Assembly: GCA_018242445.1 (NCBI GenBank)
Contig: JAFEBW010000036.1
Coordinates: 1-64,000 of the forward strand
Length of the DNA: 64,000 bases
Source of the DNA: Pseudomonadota bacterium
Lineage (GTDB): Bacteria; Pseudomonadota; Gammaproteobacteria; Xanthomonadales; Xanthomonadaceae
Direction of reading: 5' to 3'
Of the stretch, positions 62,105-64,000 are shown in pieces; position 1 is the stretch's first letter, and every line of letters begins with the position of its first letter. The notes below the pieces were generated by a model. It was not told the origin of the DNA and made no database searches. It worked only from the letters and a program-made list of their open reading frames with translations. Made by a program: the position numbers and the translations under genes.

Positions 62105-63321
62105 CAACCTATCGAGGAAGTCAGATCGAACAAGGGGAACAGGATGGACAGGATCACCACGCCGACCACGCCGGCCATGAGGATGGTCAGCGCCGGCACC
62201 AGCGCGGCGAGGAAGCGGTCCATCGCCTGCGCGGTTTCGCGGTCGAAGGTGTCGGCGGTGCGCAGCAGCATGGTGTCGAGCTCGCCGGATTCCTCGCCGA
62301 CCTGCACCATCTGCACCGCCAGCCGCGGGAACACGCCGCGACGCGCCAGCGCATGCGCCAGCCCGCTACCGGTTTTCACTTCTTCCGCCGTCACGTCCAC
62401 CGCCTCGGCGAGCACGCGGTTGCCGAGCACGTTGCGGGCGATGGTGAGCGATTGCAGCAAGGGCACGCCGTTGTTGACGAGGGTGCCGACGGTGCGCGCC
62501 AGCCGCGCGGTTTCCGCGCGCGCCACCAGCGAGCCGAGCAATTTGCGGCGCAGCAGCCATTCGTCCAGCGCGCGCCGGAACGCCGGGTCGCGGCGCTTGC
62601 GGTCGGCCCACCAGAGCAACGCGATCAGCAGCACCGGCAACAGCCAGCCGTAATCGCGCACGCCGTTGCCCACGCCCAGCACGATGCGCGTCATCAGCGG
62701 GATCTGCGCATTCAGGCCGTCGAACATCTGCTGGAACTGCGGCACCACGAAGCCGAGCAGGAAGATCAGCGACAGCCCGACCACGCCGAACAGGATCGCC
62801 GGGTAGATCAACGCGTTGACCACGCGCGCGCGCAGGCCGCGGCTGCGGTCGAGGTAGTCGGCCAGCCGCGCCAGCGTCTCGTGCAGGCTGCCGCCGACCT
62901 CGCCGGCGCGCACGGTGCTCACGTACAGCCGCGAAAACAGCCCGTGCTGCTGTTCCAGCGCGGTGGATAGCGAGGTGCCGCCGCGCACCGCGTCGCGCAC
63001 GCTGGCGATGACCTTGCGCGCGCCGGCGGCCTCGGGCAGATCGAGCAGGATCGCGAGGGCGCGATCCAGCGGCTGGCCGGCGCCGAGCAGGGTCGCGAGT
63101 TGTTCGGTGAATTGCTGGATCTGCTCGGGGTTGAGCGCCTTCTTGCGCAGCAGGCTGGCCCAGCCCGGACCGGCATCGACCTCGTCGGCGCGCCTGGCCT
63201 CGACCGGCACATGGCCGGCATCCTGCAGCTTGGCGATCACTTCCTCGGCGTTGGCGGCATCCATCTGCCCGGACAGCGGTTCGCCGGTCGCGCTCAGGGC
63301 CTGGTAGCGGAATTGCGGCAT
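62104..63321 (-). CDS. gspF: Type II secretion inner-membrane protein GspF (XpsF)
   Basis: A 405-residue platform protein of the GspF/PilC family. N-terminal Q-Y/F-R-Y-Q-A-L-S-A-T-G-E-P-x-x-G-Q is typical. Two GspF domains follow: the first includes F-T-E-Q-L-A-T-L-L-G-A-G-Q-P-L-D-R-A-L near 90, and three membrane segments lie at about 170-190, 220-235 and 375-398. It lies between gspE (101-base gap with repeat R8) and gspG. Confidence 0.95.
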   Translation of the reverse strand: MPQFRYQALSATGEPLSGQMDAANAEEVIAKLQDAGHVPVEARRADEVDAGPGWASLLRKKALNPEQIQQFTEQLATLLGAGQPLDRALAILLDLPEAAGARKVIASVRDAVRGGTSLSTALEQQHGLFSRLYVSTVRAGEVGGSLHETLARLADYLDRSRGLRARVVNALIYPAILFGVVGLSLIFLLGFVVPQFQQMFDGLNAQIPLMTRIVLGVGNGVRDYGWLLPVLLIALLWWADRKRRDPAFRRALDEWLLRRKLLGSLVARAETARLARTVGTLVNNGVPLLQSLTIARNVLGNRVLAEAVDVTAEEVKTGSGLAHALARRGVFPRLAVQMVQVGEESGELDTMLLRTADTFDRETAQAMDRFLAALVPALTILMAGVVGVVILSILFPLFDLTSSIG

Positions 63322-63342
63322 GGCTCAGGCGCTCACCTGATT

Positions 63343-63393
63343 TTCCCTTCCCCCCCCGGGGGAAGGTGGCGCGTAGCGCCGGATGAGGGAAGA
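63343..63393. repeat. Half of repeat R7, between gspF and gspE (R8)
   Basis: TTCCCTTCCCCCCCCGGGGG followed by AAGGTGGCGCGTAGCGCCGG and ATGAGGGA closely matches the reverse complement of the right half of the element at 26161-26300. Confidence 0.75.
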
Positions 63394-63422
63394 CCCTGTG
63401 AGAACACGATCCATGCGCTGCA

Positions 63423-64000
63423 TCAACTGTCGCTGCACACGCGCAGCACTTCCTCGATCGTGGTCTGCCCGCGCAACGCCTTCAGCAGCCCGTCCTCGTA
63501 CATCGTGCGCATGCCCTCGCTGCGCGCCACGGTTTCGATCTCGCCCATGCCCGCGTGCTGCATCACCAGCCGGCGCAGCGAGTCGGTCATCACCAGAAAT
63601 TCCATGATCGTGGTGCGCCCGAGATAGCCCGATGGCGTGAGCGCCGAGGGCATCGGCTTCCACAGGTAGATCGGGCCTTCCGGTTGCAGGCGGCGCAGGC
63701 CGAACTCCTCGATCACCTCCGGCAGCGGCTCGTAGGGCTGCGCGTGCGTGGGCTCCAGCCGGCGCACGAGGCGCTGGGCGAGGATGCCGTTGACGGTGGA
63801 GGTGAGCAGGTAATCCTCCACCCCCATGTCGAGCATGCGGGTGATGCCGCCGGCGGCGTTGTTGGTGTGCAGGGTGGACAGCACGAGGTGGCCGGTGAGC
63901 GCTGACTGGATGGCGATGCGGCAGGTTTCCAGGTCGCGCATCTCGCCGATCATGATGACGTCCGGATCCTGGCGGACGATCGAGCGCAGCGCCTGCGCGA
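63423..64000 (-). CDS. gspE: Type II secretion ATPase GspE (XpsE), C-terminal part only
   Basis: The gene runs off the right edge; the last 192 codons are visible. They start with the Walker B region [17 protein letters not shown] and the His-box [11 protein letters not shown], and continue to [13 protein letters not shown]. The following zinc-domain region (about 60 residues, [10 protein letters not shown] to G-Y-L-G-R-T) has no Cys at all, so the tetracysteine metal site of most GspE proteins is missing. I recall the same for XpsE of Xanthomonas and relatives. First gene of the xps-type locus. Confidence 0.95.
   Translation of the reverse strand, partial: AQALRSIVRQDPDVIMIGEMRDLETCRIAIQSALTGHLVLSTLHTNNAAGGITRMLDMGVEDYLLTSTVNGILAQRLVRRLEPTHAQPYEPLPEVIEEFGLRRLQPEGPIYLWKPMPSALTPSGYLGRTTIMEFLVMTDSLRRLVMQHAGMGEIETVARSEGMRTMYEDGLLKALRGQTTIEEVLRVCSDS

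Overview
The window is high-GC DNA from a gammaproteobacterium, most likely of the Xanthomonadales (Lysobacterales; Xanthomonadaceae or Rhodanobacteraceae). Evidence: a type II secretion locus in the Xanthomonas xps order E-F-G-H-I-J-K-L-M-N-D with a lipoprotein secretin and an XpsN-type protein; short DUF4124 proteins; a divergent hemD-hemX-hemY block; and abundant purine-rich GGACAGAAGACAGG-type and GGGAATCGGGAATC-type interspersed repeats. All coordinates, starts and families were judged by eye from sequence and translations; no database search was run.

Layout. 1-2.5 kb: end of an IS630-type element, an H-NS-family gene and proS. 2.7-6.2 kb: pssA, a divergent holD (DNA polymerase III psi) candidate and rimI, flanked by two DUF4124 genes, then uppP. 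6.4-9.7 kb: nitrogen block with two NtrC-type sites, a sigma-54 promoter, glnA, a remnant of a second glnA 3' end, a composite repeat and amtB. 9.8-16.2 kb: rluE, an exported methyltransferase-like protein, a GDSL autotransporter, mnmG and a DUF4156 lipoprotein. 16.5-18.8 kb: trmL, a Fur-box-preceded bfd-bfr pair and a glutathione transferase. 18.8-24.1 kb: a six-gene membrane cluster (SPFH-SHOCT, two zinc-ribbon AIM24 proteins, a double-zinc-ribbon membrane protein and two small membrane proteins). 24.5-27.4 kb: gpsA, secB, rhodanese and a lipoprotein. 27.4-34.5 kb: YiiD_C thioesterase-like gene, hemD-hemX-hemY, a FadI-type thiolase, an orphan gene and a SodC-like lipoprotein lacking two copper ligands. 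34.6-37.3 kb: ntrC and ntrB. 37.4-49.5 kb: four co-directional genes for very large DUF11/SdrD-like surface proteins, one ending in an outer-membrane beta-barrel, with a C10/G10 tract upstream. 49.9-53.7 kb: ettA, pyrF and a GT2 glycosyltransferase. 53.7-64.0 kb: gspD back to a truncated gspE.

How parts fit together. NtrB/NtrC probably control glnA(-amtB) through the sigma-54 promoter, and an NtrC-type palindrome at the ntrB start suggests autoregulation. The type II locus is a tightly overlapped operon. The 37-49 kb cluster looks like a self-contained cell-surface system.

A second theme is repeat biology. At least three families of short palindromic or purine-rich repeats occupy most long intergenic gaps. 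Several copies have become coding: in the leaders of gspI and gspJ, inside the orphan gene at 33.0 kb, and at the C-termini of hemY and the glycosyltransferase.
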